Source of the DNA: Sphingobium herbicidovorans
Lineage (GTDB): Bacteria > Pseudomonadota > Alphaproteobacteria > Sphingomonadales > Sphingomonadaceae
NCBI RefSeq assembly: GCF_002080435.1
Contig: NZ_CP020538.1
Span: forward strand, 1,848,501 to 1,912,500
Length of the DNA: 64,000 bases
Reading direction: 5' to 3'
The translations under genes and the position numbers were made by a program. The notes beneath the pieces are model-generated. The model saw only the letters and a list, made by a program, of their open reading frames with translations. It did not search any database and was not told the DNA's origin. Shown here piece after piece: positions 55,319 to 64,000 of this stretch (position 1 is its first letter; each line of letters starts with the position of its first letter).

Positions 55319-57238
55319 TCATGTTTTCGGTTTGAGCAGCCGGTCCAGGCTGCCTTCACCCTCTCCTGTCTTTTCGAGGCGCGGATAGCGCAGCCCGCCT
55401 GAATATGCGAGCGTCAAAGTGCGATAGTATTTATCCTGCTTGACGATCATCTGCATCGGCTTGGCCGCCTTCAATGCGGCCTTGAAAACGTCGCCGGAAT
55501 ATTCGTCGCCATTGATTGCGACGATCTTCGCGCCGGTGACAAGCCCCGCCTTGAACGCCGCGCTGTCCCAGACGACGTTGCTGATCTCGCCATCGCCCTT
55601 GACGATCAGGCCGACGCCGAAACTCTGGTCGAGATTCCTGCCCTCGGCCGCCTTGGTGAAGGCGTTGGGCGTGTCGCCATAGACCAGTCGGTAGCCGCCG
55701 AGCGCGAAACCGCCCTTGGGCGTATCGCGGGTGGTGCTATCGACATATTTGGCGAAGAAACCGGACCAGTCATAGGGTGCGACGCCATTCAGCGTCTTGA
55801 TGACATCGTCGCGATTATAGACGACCTGACCCCAATCGCCTGGATTGATGCCGAAAAAGGCGCGGGCGAAATCGTCGAGCCCCTTCGCGCCCTTCGTTTG
55901 CCGACGGATGATAGCGTCGGCTTCCAGCCAGATCATCAGACCTTCATTATAATAGTCCTCCGACCGCTGCCAGCTTGACCAGCCCTTCGGCCTGCGCGCC
56001 GAGATGATGGGGTCGTGGGTGGTATCCTCCATCGGTCGCCATTCGCGGCCGCGCGTGGTGTCGAGCTTGGCCGCGATATGGGCATAGGCGTCGAGCGTTT
56101 CCTGTTTGGAGAACAGGCCCGATCGCGCACCCAGCACATAGCCCCAGAATTGCGTTTGCCCTTCATAGACCCACAGCAGATTGTCCTGCATCGGCACGTT
56201 GAAGTCTGGCGTCCAGAGCAGGTCCGGGCGGCGGAACTTGCCGTCCCAGCTGTGGACGAATTCATGGGGCAGCAGGTTGCGGTCGAGCAGCGCCGTTCCA
56301 TCGCTCCACTTGCTGAAATAGCCCGGCTCTACCTGATTTTCGGACGACCGGTGATGTTCCAGGCCGATGCCGCCCATTTCGTCGGTGATGGCGAAGAGGA
56401 AATCATAATGGTCGAAATGATAGGCGCCAAAGAGCGCGCCCGCTTCATCGACAAGTTTCTTGTGCTTGGCGATCTGGTCGGGCTTGGCCTCCAGCTCATC
56501 GGCGTCGTCGGCGACGATGTTGAGCGTTACATTGTGACCCAGATCCACGGGTTTGAAATAGCGCCCGGCAAAGACCGGCGAATCCTGCAACGCTTCATAA
56601 TCGATAGCGTCATAGGCGACGGTCGATCCGCTTTTCCGTCCCCGCAGCGCTGTCGCCGCCTGCCAGCCTTCGGGATAGGTGACGGTCGCCTGCACCGGTA
56701 TCTGCCGCGTGTAATAGCCCGCCGGATAGAGGGAAACCGACTCCCACTGGATGTTCAGCATCTTGGGCGTCACCACCACGCGGCCCTGATTGGGCTGGGT
56801 AGCCGACAGGAACTGAAACTCGGCCACGAGCTGGCGTGTGCCCGGCGGAACGTCGATGACAAAGCCATAGACATTGAGCGGATCGCGCTTCCAGCCTAGC
56901 GGCTTGCCATCGGCGGTGAAGGTCAGCCCGCTGAGCTTTTCGATCTGCCCGCGCGGCGCGTGATTGCCGGGTAGCCATTTGGGCATCAGCAGCGTCATCG
57001 GACCGCTTGTGGTGACGGGAATGGTTTCCTTGACGCGGAAGATGCGCTGCATCGTGTCGCTGGCATCCACCTCCAGGCGGATGACGCCGCCCGGATAGGG
57101 GATGTCGCGCGGCGCGGGCGTGGCGTCGTTGACGGGCAGGGCGACGGGCTTTGACCTTACGGCATCCTGGGCGTTCAGCGGACCAGTGATTGCGGTGGAC
57201 AGCAGAAGAGCGGCAGCAAGGCTGCGGATCATGGGCAT
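55319..57238 (-). CDS. M61 family (glycyl) aminopeptidase
   Basis: Zinc peptidase of the M61 family, exported (signal peptide MPMIRSLAAALLLSTAITGPLNAQ). The 639-residue product has the zinc motif HEFVHSWDGK with His325, Glu326 and His329 and the third ligand Glu in VYEGQTQFWG, plus DYYNEGLMIWLEADAIIR typical of M61. A PDZ-like domain follows near the C-terminus (FGVGLIVKGDGEISNVVWDSAAFKAGLVTGAKIVAINGDEYSG). In sphingomonads such enzymes cleave N-terminal Gly/Ala; the in vivo substrate is unknown. Divergent from hisS with a 149-bp gap. Confidence 0.93.
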   Translation of the reverse strand: MPMIRSLAAALLLSTAITGPLNAQDAVRSKPVALPVNDATPAPRDIPYPGGVIRLEVDASDTMQRIFRVKETIPVTTSGPMTLLMPKWLPGNHAPRGQIEKLSGLTFTADGKPLGWKRDPLNVYGFVIDVPPGTRQLVAEFQFLSATQPNQGRVVVTPKMLNIQWESVSLYPAGYYTRQIPVQATVTYPEGWQAATALRGRKSGSTVAYDAIDYEALQDSPVFAGRYFKPVDLGHNVTLNIVADDADELEAKPDQIAKHKKLVDEAGALFGAYHFDHYDFLFAITDEMGGIGLEHHRSSENQVEPGYFSKWSDGTALLDRNLLPHEFVHSWDGKFRRPDLLWTPDFNVPMQDNLLWVYEGQTQFWGYVLGARSGLFSKQETLDAYAHIAAKLDTTRGREWRPMEDTTHDPIISARRPKGWSSWQRSEDYYNEGLMIWLEADAIIRRQTKGAKGLDDFARAFFGINPGDWGQVVYNRDDVIKTLNGVAPYDWSGFFAKYVDSTTRDTPKGGFALGGYRLVYGDTPNAFTKAAEGRNLDQSFGVGLIVKGDGEISNVVWDSAAFKAGLVTGAKIVAINGDEYSGDVFKAALKAAKPMQMIVKQDKYYRTLTLAYSGGLRYPRLEKTGEGEGSLDRLLKPKT

Positions 57239-57387
57239 CTCCCGGAAAAAGGGCGAGGCTGGAATGCCTTAGGCAACCTAGAATGGCGAGACGGACAAGC
57301 GGCGTCCACCCCCATCAGCCGGAGCCTTATCTTATTACAAAAAAGCGCGTTTCCATGGGGCTTCTTTGCCGCTAAAGGCGCATCCCC

Positions 57388-58650
57388 ATGGCGAAAATGG
57401 AAACCCCGCGTCCGGTGCGCGGTACGCAGGATATGCTGGGTGGCACGAACGAAGCGTTCCAGGAACGCTTTGCCCATGTCGTTGCGACCTTCGACCGGGT
57501 GCGGCGACTGTACGGCTTTCATCGTGTTGAAGTGCCGGTTTTCGAAGCCACTGCCGTTTTCGCCCGCTCGCTTGGCGAAAGCACGGACGTCGTGTCCAAG
57601 GAAATGTACACGTTCGACGATCGGGGCGGCGACAGCATCACGCTGCGCCCTGAGTTCACAGCGGGAATCGCGCGCGCCTATATTACCGAAGGCTGGCAGC
57701 AATATGCGCCGCTCAAGGTCGCGACGCATGGACCGCTTTTCCGTTACGAGCGCCCGCAAAAGGGCCGCTTCCGCCAGTTTCATCAACTCGATGCCGAGAT
57801 CATCGGGGCAGGGGAGCCGGGCGCAGACATAGAATTGCTTGTTTTCGCCGACCAGTTGCTGCGGGAGCTGGGCGTGTCGGAGGGGGTGACGCTGAACCTC
57901 AACACGCTGGGCGATGCGGAAAGCCGCGAGGCGTGGCGCACCGCGCTGGTGGCGCATTTCGAAGCGCATCGCGACCAGTTGTCGGAGGACAGCGTCGATC
58001 GCCTTGGCCGCAATCCCCTGCGCATCCTGGACAGCAAGGACCCGCGCGACCGGCCGGTGGCGGACAGCGCGCCGGATATCGACGCCTATCTAACGGACGA
58101 AGCACGTGGCTTTTTCGACAAGGTCACGGCGGGTCTCGATGCGGCGGGCGTGGCGTGGGAACGCAACGCACGGCTGGTGCGCGGCCTTGATTATTATCGG
58201 CACACCGCGTTCGAGTTCATCACCGATCGGCTGGGCGCGCAGGGCACCGTGCTGGGCGGTGGCCGCTATGATGGCCTGATCGAAAATCTTGGCGGGCCCT
58301 CGACGCCTGCGGTCGGCTGGGCGGCTGGGATTGAGCGGTTGGCGATGCTGGTCGATACGCCGGAGATCGAGCGGCCTGCTGTGGCGGTCATTCCGATGGG
58401 AGAGGCCGCTGAGGAAAAGGCCACCGCCATCATAGCCGATTTGCGCCGTGCCGGGATCGGTTGCGACATGGGATATCGCGGCAATATGAAGAAGCGGATG
58501 CAGCGTGCAAATGCTTCGGGCGCTGCCTGGGCGATCATCCTGGGCGATGACGAGCTGGGCCGGGGCGAGGTGGCGCTGCGGGATTTGCGGTCTGGAGAGC
58601 AGCAACCGGTTCCGTTCGATGTCCTGGCAGAGAAGCTGACGGCCCTTTGA
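57388..58650 (+). CDS. hisS: Histidyl-tRNA synthetase
   Basis: Class II synthetase for tRNA-His. The 420-residue product starts [19 protein letters not shown] and has motif 2 [20 protein letters not shown], the histidine motif [15 protein letters not shown], and motif 3 [30 protein letters not shown]. The C-terminal anticodon-binding domain contains [20 protein letters not shown]. Its stop overlaps the prfA start, so hisS-prfA-prmC appears to be one operon. Confidence 0.97.
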   Translation: MAKMETPRPVRGTQDMLGGTNEAFQERFAHVVATFDRVRRLYGFHRVEVPVFEATAVFARSLGESTDVVSKEMYTFDDRGGDSITLRPEFTAGIARAYITEGWQQYAPLKVATHGPLFRYERPQKGRFRQFHQLDAEIIGAGEPGADIELLVFADQLLRELGVSEGVTLNLNTLGDAESREAWRTALVAHFEAHRDQLSEDSVDRLGRNPLRILDSKDPRDRPVADSAPDIDAYLTDEARGFFDKVTAGLDAAGVAWERNARLVRGLDYYRHTAFEFITDRLGAQGTVLGGGRYDGLIENLGGPSTPAVGWAAGIERLAMLVDTPEIERPAVAVIPMGEAAEEKATAIIADLRRAGIGCDMGYRGNMKKRMQRANASGAAWAIILGDDELGRGEVALRDLRSGEQQPVPFDVLAEKLTAL

Positions 58651-59741
58651 TGCAAATCTCCGCCGAACGCATTGCGCAGATCGAGGCGCGCCGGGACGAG
58701 GTGCAGGCGTCGATGACGCGCGCCGACCTGGCGCCCGAAGAGTTTGTGCGGCTTTCAAAGGAATATGCCGAGATCGAGCCGGTGGCGAAGGCCGCGCATG
58801 AAGTGCGGCGGTTGCGGCAGGAGTTGCAGGCGCTCGAATATATGGCGGGTGGCGAGAATGCCGACGCCGACGCTGACATGCGCGAGATGGCGCAGGCGGA
58901 AATGCAGCTGATCAAGGGGCAGCTGCCCGCCGCTGAACGCGCGCTGGCGCTCCAGTTGCTGCCAAGGGATTCGGCGGATGCGCGCCCGGCTATGCTGGAA
59001 ATCCGCGCCGGGACGGGCGGCGACGAAGCGGCGTTGTTCGCGGGCGACCTGTTCCGCATGTATCAACGCTACGCCGACGCGCAGGGTTGGAAGATGGAGA
59101 TGATCTCCGCCAACGCCGCTGAAGTGGGCGGCTTCAAGGAAGTCGTCGCCAGCGTCACCGGCGTCGGCGTCTTCGCCAAGCTCAAGTTCGAAAGCGGCGT
59201 CCACCGTGTTCAGCGTGTACCCGTCACGGAGAGCGGCGGGCGCATTCATACTTCCGCCGCCACTGTCGCCGTGCTGCCGGAGCCTGAGGAAGTCGATGTC
59301 CAGATTGCGGACAGCGACCTCAAGATCGACATCTACCGTGCGTCGGGGGCGGGGGGACAGCATGTCAACACGACCGACAGCGCCGTGCGCATCACCCATC
59401 TGCCCAGCGGCATCGTGGTGACGCAGCAGGACGAAAGATCGCAGCACAAGAACAAGGCGAAGGCGATGCAGGTTCTGCGCGCCCGCCTTTACGAGGCAGA
59501 GCGTGAGCGCACGCAGAGCGAGCAGGCGGGCGCACGCAAGGCGATGGTCGGATCGGGCGACCGGTCGGAGCGCATTCGCACCTATAATTTCCCGCAGGGC
59601 CGCGTGACCGATCACCGCATCAACCTGACCCTGCACAGGCTGCCCGAAATCCTCGAAGGCGGGGGCCTTGCGGAAATCATAGATGCGTTGATCGCCGAGG
59701 ATGAGGCCGCCCGCCTTGCCCAGCTGGACGGCATCGGGTGA
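58650..59741 (+). CDS. prfA: Peptide chain release factor 1
   Basis: Reads UAA and UAG and triggers release of the finished protein. The 363-residue product has the tripeptide anticodon region [32 protein letters not shown], the catalytic GGQ near residue 235 ([17 protein letters not shown]) and [20 protein letters not shown] 58650 overlaps the hisS stop by one base. The following prmC methylates the GGQ glutamine, so these belong together functionally. Confidence 0.97.
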   Translation: MQISAERIAQIEARRDEVQASMTRADLAPEEFVRLSKEYAEIEPVAKAAHEVRRLRQELQALEYMAGGENADADADMREMAQAEMQLIKGQLPAAERALALQLLPRDSADARPAMLEIRAGTGGDEAALFAGDLFRMYQRYADAQGWKMEMISANAAEVGGFKEVVASVTGVGVFAKLKFESGVHRVQRVPVTESGGRIHTSAATVAVLPEPEEVDVQIADSDLKIDIYRASGAGGQHVNTTDSAVRITHLPSGIVVTQQDERSQHKNKAKAMQVLRARLYEAERERTQSEQAGARKAMVGSGDRSERIRTYNFPQGRVTDHRINLTLHRLPEILEGGGLAEIIDALIAEDEAARLAQLDGIG

Positions 59742-60565
59742 GCATCGCGCAGGCGCTCCGCGATGCGGCGGCCCGCCTCCAATCGGTCAGCGACACCCCC
59801 CGCCTTGACGCTGAACTGCTGCTTGCCCATGCGCTCGGCATCGACCGCAACGATCTTTTGCTCCGCCAGCGTGCATTGGTCCTGACGCCGAATTTCGACG
59901 CCCTGCTTGAGCGCCGCCTCGCCGGGGAGCCTGTCGCCTACATTACCGGGGTGCGGGATTTCTGGACGATCAGCCTTCATGTCACGCCTGATGTCCTCAT
60001 CCCCCGCCCGGACACCGAAACGCTGATGGAGGCGGCGCTCGACCATTTTCGCGGCGGTTCTCCCACGCGCGTTCTGGATCTGGGTACGGGTTCGGGCGCG
60101 CTGCTGCTGGCGGCGCTCGATCAGTGGCCTCGGGCTACGGGGTTGGGCGTCGATATTTCCACTGCCGCGTTGACCGTCGCGCAAGGCAATGCTGAGCGTC
60201 TTGGACTGGCCGAGCGTGCTGCTTTTCGCCTGGGGAATTGGGGGGAGGGGGTGTCCGGCCAATTCGACCTCATCCTTGTGAACCCGCCCTATATCGCCGG
60301 GAACGCGACATTGGCCGGTGATGTGCTGCACGAGCCGCACGGCGCTCTTTTCGCCGGTGCGGAGGGGCTCGACGACTATCGGCGGATTGCCCCCATGCTC
60401 CCCGCGCTGCTTCTTCCCGGCGGCATGGCCGCCATCGAGATTGGCTATGATCAGCGGGAAAGCGTGTCGGCGCTGCTTTTCAGTCAAGGGCTTAGCGTTG
60501 TCTGCCGCCCTGATCTGGCGGGGCATGACCGCTGCCTTGTCGCGACGCTGCCTGGCCCATGCTGA
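59738..60565 (+). CDS. prmC: Release factor glutamine methyltransferase PrmC
   Basis: Methylates the GGQ glutamine of release factors. The 275-residue product starts at GTG 59738 (overlapping the prfA stop by 4 bp) and has the N-terminal helical domain ([30 protein letters not shown]), the SAM motif [17 protein letters not shown] and the catalytic NPPY near residue 185 ([12 protein letters not shown]). Length is typical. Confidence 0.96.
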   Translation: MSIAQALRDAAARLQSVSDTPRLDAELLLAHALGIDRNDLLLRQRALVLTPNFDALLERRLAGEPVAYITGVRDFWTISLHVTPDVLIPRPDTETLMEAALDHFRGGSPTRVLDLGTGSGALLLAALDQWPRATGLGVDISTAALTVAQGNAERLGLAERAAFRLGNWGEGVSGQFDLILVNPPYIAGNATLAGDVLHEPHGALFAGAEGLDDYRRIAPMLPALLLPGGMAAIEIGYDQRESVSALLFSQGLSVVCRPDLAGHDRCLVATLPGPC

Positions 60566-60879
60566 CCAAGGACCGGCATTTGCGGACCTACAAGCGAAAT
60601 TCGCTTGGATTATGGGTTTAAAAACACTACATGGAGTGCAGGAACGGCATTATCCTGAGGAACTGCCCCGTGGGGCCGCGCAAGAAAAGGCCGTTTTCCA
60701 GCTCCTTCCAAGTCACGACGGCGCTGCTGCGCAAGCGCCTCTGGCAGCGTAAGGTCAAGGGCTGTCGCAGCCCCTGTCCGGCGGAGCCCTACCCGGTCTG
60801 ATAAACGGACCGTGCTTTAGGATAGCGACTGAACGATGATTCCAGTGAATGATGGCAAAGTGAACGCAAGGACCAGGTC
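60566..60879. other. 314-bp gap between prmC and the DUF4167 gene, no gene recognised
   Basis: Contains a short palindrome AAGCGAA-A-TTCGCTT (about 60594-60608), two small unsupported open frames (46 and 56 codons starting near 60612 and 60630) and a GGGCTG-TCG-CAGCCC hairpin at 60759-60773 without a T-tract. The segment around 60600-60650 is AT-richer and may hold the promoter of the DUF4167 gene, but no clear -35/-10 pair was found. Confidence 0.4.
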
Positions 60880-61698
60880 TTGATCAACAACAGACAGGCC
60901 GGTCGCCGTAATCGCGGCCGGAACAATAACGGACGCCCCAGTGGTGGTAATCGGGGCGGTGGCGACAACGGCAACCGGATTGATAGCCGCGCACGCGGCA
61001 ATGCGGCCCAGCTTCTTGAAAAATACAAGAATATGGCGCGTGATGCGCAAATGGCCGGCGACCGGGTCAATGCGGAATATTATCTGCAATTTGCCGATCA
61101 TTATTTCCGCGTCCTTGCCGACAATCGCGCCCGCCAGGAAGAGCAGCAGCAGCGCTACCGTCGGCCGGACGACAATCTCGAATATGAAGGCGAAGATTTC
61201 GACACATCGGACTTTGCGGGCGATGACAACCGTGGCGAAGTGCAACCGCAGCAGCAATATGATCGCGGTTATGAAGGCGATCGTCGCCGGGAACAGCCGC
61301 GTGACCAACGCGAACCCCGCGAGGCTCGTGAACAGCGCGAACCCCGAGACCATCGCGAGCAACAGGACCAGCGCGATAGCCGTGGCCGCCGCGATCGGCC
61401 GCGCCGGGACCGGCCCGCTTATGAAGGGGCCGAGCAGCCGCAGGTAGAAGCTGCCGAGGCAGCCGTTTCGATGGCGGAACGCGCTCCTGAACCGCAGGCC
61501 GAAGCCGAAGCGCCCCGTCCGCGTCGCGGGCGCCCGCGCAAGGCCGATGTGGCGAAGTCGGAGGGCAGCGAGGGTTTGGACCTGGCCGTCCTGCCGCCCT
61601 CGATCGCTCGCGCCGATAATGACAGCGAGCCTGGGGCGGAGGAAGCGCCCCGCAAGCGCACCCGCCGGGCGCGTCCCGCTGCCGAAGCGGCTGAATAA
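60880..61698 (+). CDS. DUF4167 domain protein, low-complexity Arg/Glu/Gln-rich
   Basis: Alphaproteobacterial protein of unknown function, 272 residues from TTG 60880. The conserved N-terminal DUF4167 block is MINNRQAGRRNRGRNNNGRPSGG followed by SRARGNAAQLLEKYKNMARDAQMAGDRVNAEYYLQFADHYFRVLADNRAR. The rest is a highly charged, repetitive tail with REQREPRDHREQQDQRD-like runs and an AT-hook-like PRRGRPRKA, ending in Arg/Ala. It follows prfA-prmC as in other alphaproteobacteria. Nucleic acid binding is plausible from the Arg-rich motifs (inference). Confidence 0.88.
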   Translation: MINNRQAGRRNRGRNNNGRPSGGNRGGGDNGNRIDSRARGNAAQLLEKYKNMARDAQMAGDRVNAEYYLQFADHYFRVLADNRARQEEQQQRYRRPDDNLEYEGEDFDTSDFAGDDNRGEVQPQQQYDRGYEGDRRREQPRDQREPREAREQREPRDHREQQDQRDSRGRRDRPRRDRPAYEGAEQPQVEAAEAAVSMAERAPEPQAEAEAPRPRRGRPRKADVAKSEGSEGLDLAVLPPSIARADNDSEPGAEEAPRKRTRRARPAAEAAE

Positions 61699-61744
61699 CC
61701 TGATCGGGGAGCCGCTGGACGAGCGGCGACGCAGGAAATGAAAA

Positions 61745-61777
61745 GGGGGACCGGCGCGAACGCTGGTCCCCCTTTTT
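61745..61777. terminator. Bidirectional terminator between the DUF4167 and thioesterase genes
   Basis: Stem GGGGGACC / GGTCCCCC (61745-61752 and 61765-61772), extended by GCG/CGC, followed by TTTTT on the plus strand; AAAA precedes it, giving TTTT on the minus strand. Serves both converging genes. Confidence 0.85.
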
Positions 61778-61795
61778 GGTTCGGCTGTGGCATGG

Positions 61796-62176
61796 TCAGC
61801 CCGTGGGCAGAATCCTTGGTCGATGCAGTTCGTCCAGTGCGACGAACGTGAAGAGGCCGCTGGTAAGATCGATCTGCTGCTGATCTGCGCCGCGCGTCGC
61901 GATCACATCGACGCGTATGCCGATCGATGTCCGGCCTCGCCGCTCCTCCCGCGCATAGACGGCCACGATATCGCCGACCAGCATGGGAGAGATGAACTTC
62001 ATTCCGTCGATAGCGACCGTGGCGACTGCGCCCTGCGCCAGGCGTCCGGCCACGATGCCGCCCGCGATATCCATCTGGCTCAATATCCACCCGCCAAAGA
62101 TATGGCCGTTGCTGTTGATTTCGGTCAGGCGCGGAATCAACCGCAGGACCAGCTCGCCTCTATCTTCAGTCATCAA
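61796..62176 (-). CDS. Acyl-CoA thioesterase, YciA-like hotdog fold
   Basis: Cytosolic hotdog thioesterase hydrolysing acyl-CoA esters. The 126-residue product has RLTEINSNGHIFGGWILSQMDIAGGIVAGRLA, the BFIT/YciA-type N..G..FGG...D pattern with the catalytic Asp, and VATVAIDGMKFISPMLVGDIVAVYAREERRGRTSIGIRVDV. Length fits YciA. Its start overlaps the end of the small membrane protein gene by 11 bp, indicating a two-gene operon. Confidence 0.88.
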   Translation of the reverse strand: MMTEDRGELVLRLIPRLTEINSNGHIFGGWILSQMDIAGGIVAGRLAQGAVATVAIDGMKFISPMLVGDIVAVYAREERRGRTSIGIRVDVIATRGADQQQIDLTSGLFTFVALDELHRPRILPTG

Positions 62177-62465
62177 TGGATACCTCGTCCTTCAGCGGAT
62201 CGATCACCTGATCGTCATGGCCTGTTCCGCTCGACAGGAACACAAGGGCCATCAAAGCCGTGCCGAGCATGAAGGTCAACCAGACGCCCAGGATGGTCGC
62301 GAGGATCATGTGAAAAGGCATCGGCCCTGCCCAGATTCGCAGGCAGACCAGGGCTATTCCCACGCACAGCGCGCCGCCTGCCGCCATCCACAGCATGATA
62401 CGGCGGAATCGGTTCCACGCGGTTGCGGCAATCTGCGGATCGTCCAGGCCTTGCGGGTTTCTCAT
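62166..62465 (-). CDS. Small membrane protein of unknown function
   Basis: 99-residue protein with two TM helices: RIMLWMAAGGALCVGIALVCLRIW (about 22-45) and MILATILGVWLTFMLGTALMALVFLSS (about 53-79), and an acidic C-terminus (HDDQVIDPLKDEVSIDD). Not assigned to a named family. It is translated first, overlapping the YciA-like gene by 11 bp, so it may be a conserved partner in sphingomonads. The 75-bp gap upstream faces the CBS gene. Confidence 0.7.
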   Translation of the reverse strand: MRNPQGLDDPQIAATAWNRFRRIMLWMAAGGALCVGIALVCLRIWAGPMPFHMILATILGVWLTFMLGTALMALVFLSSGTGHDDQVIDPLKDEVSIDD

Positions 62466-62540
62466 CCCTTTCCTTTGGGGAGTGAAAGTGGGATCATCAA
62501 GATATTGGAGAAGAATGTCACAACGGCAAGGAGACGGGGC

Positions 62541-62969
62541 ATGACGATCACCGCGATTCTGCAGGGTAAAGGACGCGAAGTCACTCAGGTCGGACCGGAT
62601 GACACCCTGCTTTCCGTCGTTCAGCTATTGTCCGAACGGCGGATCGGCTGCGTCCCGGTCGTTGATAATGGACAGGTGCTGGGGATATTTTCGGAGCGCG
62701 ATCTCGTCCACCATATCGCCAGAGATGGCGCGGCGGTGCTCGAACGGCGCGTCGGCGACGTGATGTCAACGCCAGCGATTACCACCGACGACAAGACGCC
62801 TGTCATCCACTGCCTGTCGCTGATGACCAAAAAGCGTGTCCGCCATCTCCCGGTGGTGGTTGATGGGACACTGGTCGGGCTGGTGTCGATCGGCGACCTT
62901 GTCAAATTCCGGATCGACAGCATCGAATCGGAGGCGGCGTCGCTGCGCGACTATATTCAGTCAGCCTGA
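62541..62969 (+). CDS. CBS domain protein
   Basis: Small cytosolic adenine-nucleotide sensor-type protein, 142 residues, made of two CBS motifs: TDDTLLSVVQLLSERRIGCVPVVDNGQVLGIFSERDLVHHIA-like first and DKTPVIHCLSLMTKKRVRHLPVVVDGTLVGLVSIGDLVKF second. Start ATG 62541 has a strong ribosome-binding site AAGGAGACGGGG; longer upstream extension through the opposite genes is rejected. Members pair to bind AMP/ATP/NAD; partner unknown. Confidence 0.9.
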   Translation: MTITAILQGKGREVTQVGPDDTLLSVVQLLSERRIGCVPVVDNGQVLGIFSERDLVHHIARDGAAVLERRVGDVMSTPAITTDDKTPVIHCLSLMTKKRVRHLPVVVDGTLVGLVSIGDLVKFRIDSIESEAASLRDYIQSA

Positions 62970-62975
62970 ACTGGA

Positions 62976-64000
62976 TCAGGCGGAGAGGGGTTCCGGCGGC
63001 ACGCGCCGGATCACCAGCGCCGCCAGTTCCATCAAGGCGCCGCGCGCGCAGAGCATCAGCGCCGCGAGGAAGGCGATGGCGCCCGACGGCACCAGTACGC
63101 ATAGGCGCAACATCGCGGGGAGCGGCGGTAACAGCGCGTCGATAGCGGTCACCGCCCCCGCCATCAGGATCGAGCAGCCAAGGCCGGGAGCCGCCGCGCG
63201 AATCAGATCGGCGAATCGCAATCCCATCGGTCCTCCCGCCAAACGCACCGTGACGGCGGTTAAAACCGGAAAGCCGATCAACCATGCCCAAGCCAGTCCG
63301 ATCGCGCCGAATCGGATGCCGCATAGAAAGGCGACCGGCATCACCACCGCTCCCACCGCTGCGATTCGCGCCGTCGTTCCGGGCCGTCCCAGCGCATTGC
63401 TTACCGGCGCGAACATCACCTGCAATGTCATGAAAGGCATGGCCAGCGCCAGCACGGACACGAACGGCGCCATCTCCAGCCATTTCTTCCCGAATAGCGT
63501 TTCCACCAGCGGCTCGGCCGTAACCGCCATGCCCAGATACACGGGGCAGGATATGAGAAGCAGCAACCGGACCGCCTTGCAGAAGGACCAGGCGATTCGA
63601 CCGGGATCTTTCTGCATCCGCGCATAAGCGGGGAAGGCGACGTCATTCAGGGGGGGAATGAACTTTGAAACGAAGATCTGCGTCAGGAACAGGGCTTCGG
63701 CATAAAGACCAAGTTGATGCGGATCGAGCATGCGTCCGCCAATGAAAATATCCGCCTGGCTTTGCACGATCCAGAAAAGCTGACCGCCCAGCAACGACGC
63801 GCCATAAGCGACCATTGCGCCCGTGCCGCGGAAGTTGAAGCTGGGAATCGGCCTGAATCCGGTGGCGAGCACATAGCCCACGGCCTTGACCCAAAAGCCT
63901 GCGATCGGTGCAAAGACCAGCGTCCACACACCCCAGCCTGACAGGGCGCCGACCAATGCGACCGCAGCCGAAGCGATGGCCGCGATCAGATTGACCAGCG
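62976..64000 (-). CDS. Polysaccharide flippase (Wzx-type, MOP superfamily), 3' part, runs off right edge
   Basis: Integral membrane lipid-linked oligosaccharide flippase or lipopolysaccharide biosynthesis protein. The C-terminal 340 residues inside the window show about ten hydrophobic segments and MOP-type features: LLGGQLFWIVQSQADIFIGGRMLDPHQLGLYAEALFLTQIFVSKFIPPLNDVAFPAYARMQKDP, PVYLGMAVTAEPLVETLFGKKW. Likely WzxC/succinoglycan-type. The gene continues past 64000; the TTG at 63956 is only an internal Leu. Its partner glycosyltransferases lie outside. Confidence 0.86.
   Translation of the reverse strand, partial: LVNLIAAIASAAVALVGALSGWGVWTLVFAPIAGFWVKAVGYVLATGFRPIPSFNFRGTGAMVAYGASLLGGQLFWIVQSQADIFIGGRMLDPHQLGLYAEALFLTQIFVSKFIPPLNDVAFPAYARMQKDPGRIAWSFCKAVRLLLLISCPVYLGMAVTAEPLVETLFGKKWLEMAPFVSVLALAMPFMTLQVMFAPVSNALGRPGTTARIAAVGAVVMPVAFLCGIRFGAIGLAWAWLIGFPVLTAVTVRLAGGPMGLRFADLIRAAAPGLGCSILMAGAVTAIDALLPPLPAMLRLCVLVPSGAIAFLAALMLCARGALMELAALVIRRVPPEPLSA

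Noticed and set aside
60612..60840. 46- and 56-codon open frames after prmC
   Set aside because: No ribosome-binding site, domain or codon signal; one is just the tail of an out-of-frame prmC shadow.

Overview
The window is about 64 kb of GC-rich (by eye 60-65%) chromosome from an alphaproteobacterium, most likely a sphingomonad close to Sphingobium. Reasons: hemE and the RP001-type kinase regulator face each other across a DnaA-box region, the layout known for the Caulobacter/Rickettsia origin; mnmE-mnmG-rsmG-parA-parB carries parS sites; alphaproteobacterial families (DUF1491, DUF3576, DUF4167, DUF6489, MmcB) are present; and there is a sphingomonad-style TonB receptor. I see no tRNA, rRNA, CRISPR array, prophage or insertion sequence.

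Layout. 1-270: 5' end of hemE, reading left. 271-559: probable oriC with two exact and several near DnaA boxes and five GANTC sites. 560-7.6 kb: rightward run of ppsR-like regulator, maf, aroE (5' end frameshifted), coaE, dnaQ, hpf, ptsN, thioesterase, DUF1491, cell-wall hydrolase, mmcB. 7.7-18.3 kb: ankyrin protein, SCO1 lipoprotein, YcgN, YgjP-like protease, trhO, pdeM, a large TonB receptor, YggS, ThiE-like, a low-GC orphan membrane protein, an outer-membrane-like protein and a DUF3576 lipoprotein. 18.4-28.4 kb: leuS, lptE, holA, msrB, a PBP1-type enzyme, a two-domain retropepsin, rho and TerC. 28.5-36.1 kb: quinone reductase and dienelactone hydrolase, then DUF6489-mnmE-mnmG-rsmG-parA-parB with three parS sites. 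36.2-47.7 kb: pepN, a four-gene MCE/Mla lipid transporter, HAD phosphatase, a trans-sulfuration-type PLP enzyme, the Lhr-type ligase-associated helicase and a lipoprotein. 47.8-50 kb: TadG/TadE-like trio behind a full CtrA box. 50-64 kb: gyrB, SH3-like lipoprotein, MocR regulator, ppa, M61 peptidase, hisS-prfA-prmC-DUF4167, thioesterase, CBS protein, and a flippase running off the right edge.

How it fits together. Most of the window is core housekeeping next to the origin, and genes mainly read away from oriC. The replication and segregation parts (oriC, dnaQ, holA, parABS, gyrB) lie within 53 kb. Regulatory signals recognised by eye tie several genes to alphaproteobacterial circuits: GANTC sites at oriC (CcrM), a CtrA box before the tad-like genes, and GTTC-N7-GTTC (alphaproteobacterial LexA-type) motifs at mmcB and pdeM. 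No whole new system stands out. The most unusual items are the aroE frameshift in a C-run, the TadG-like protein with a beta-solenoid-like body, the tandem-DTG protease, the 145-bp palindrome, and a codon-atypical patch inside leuS.
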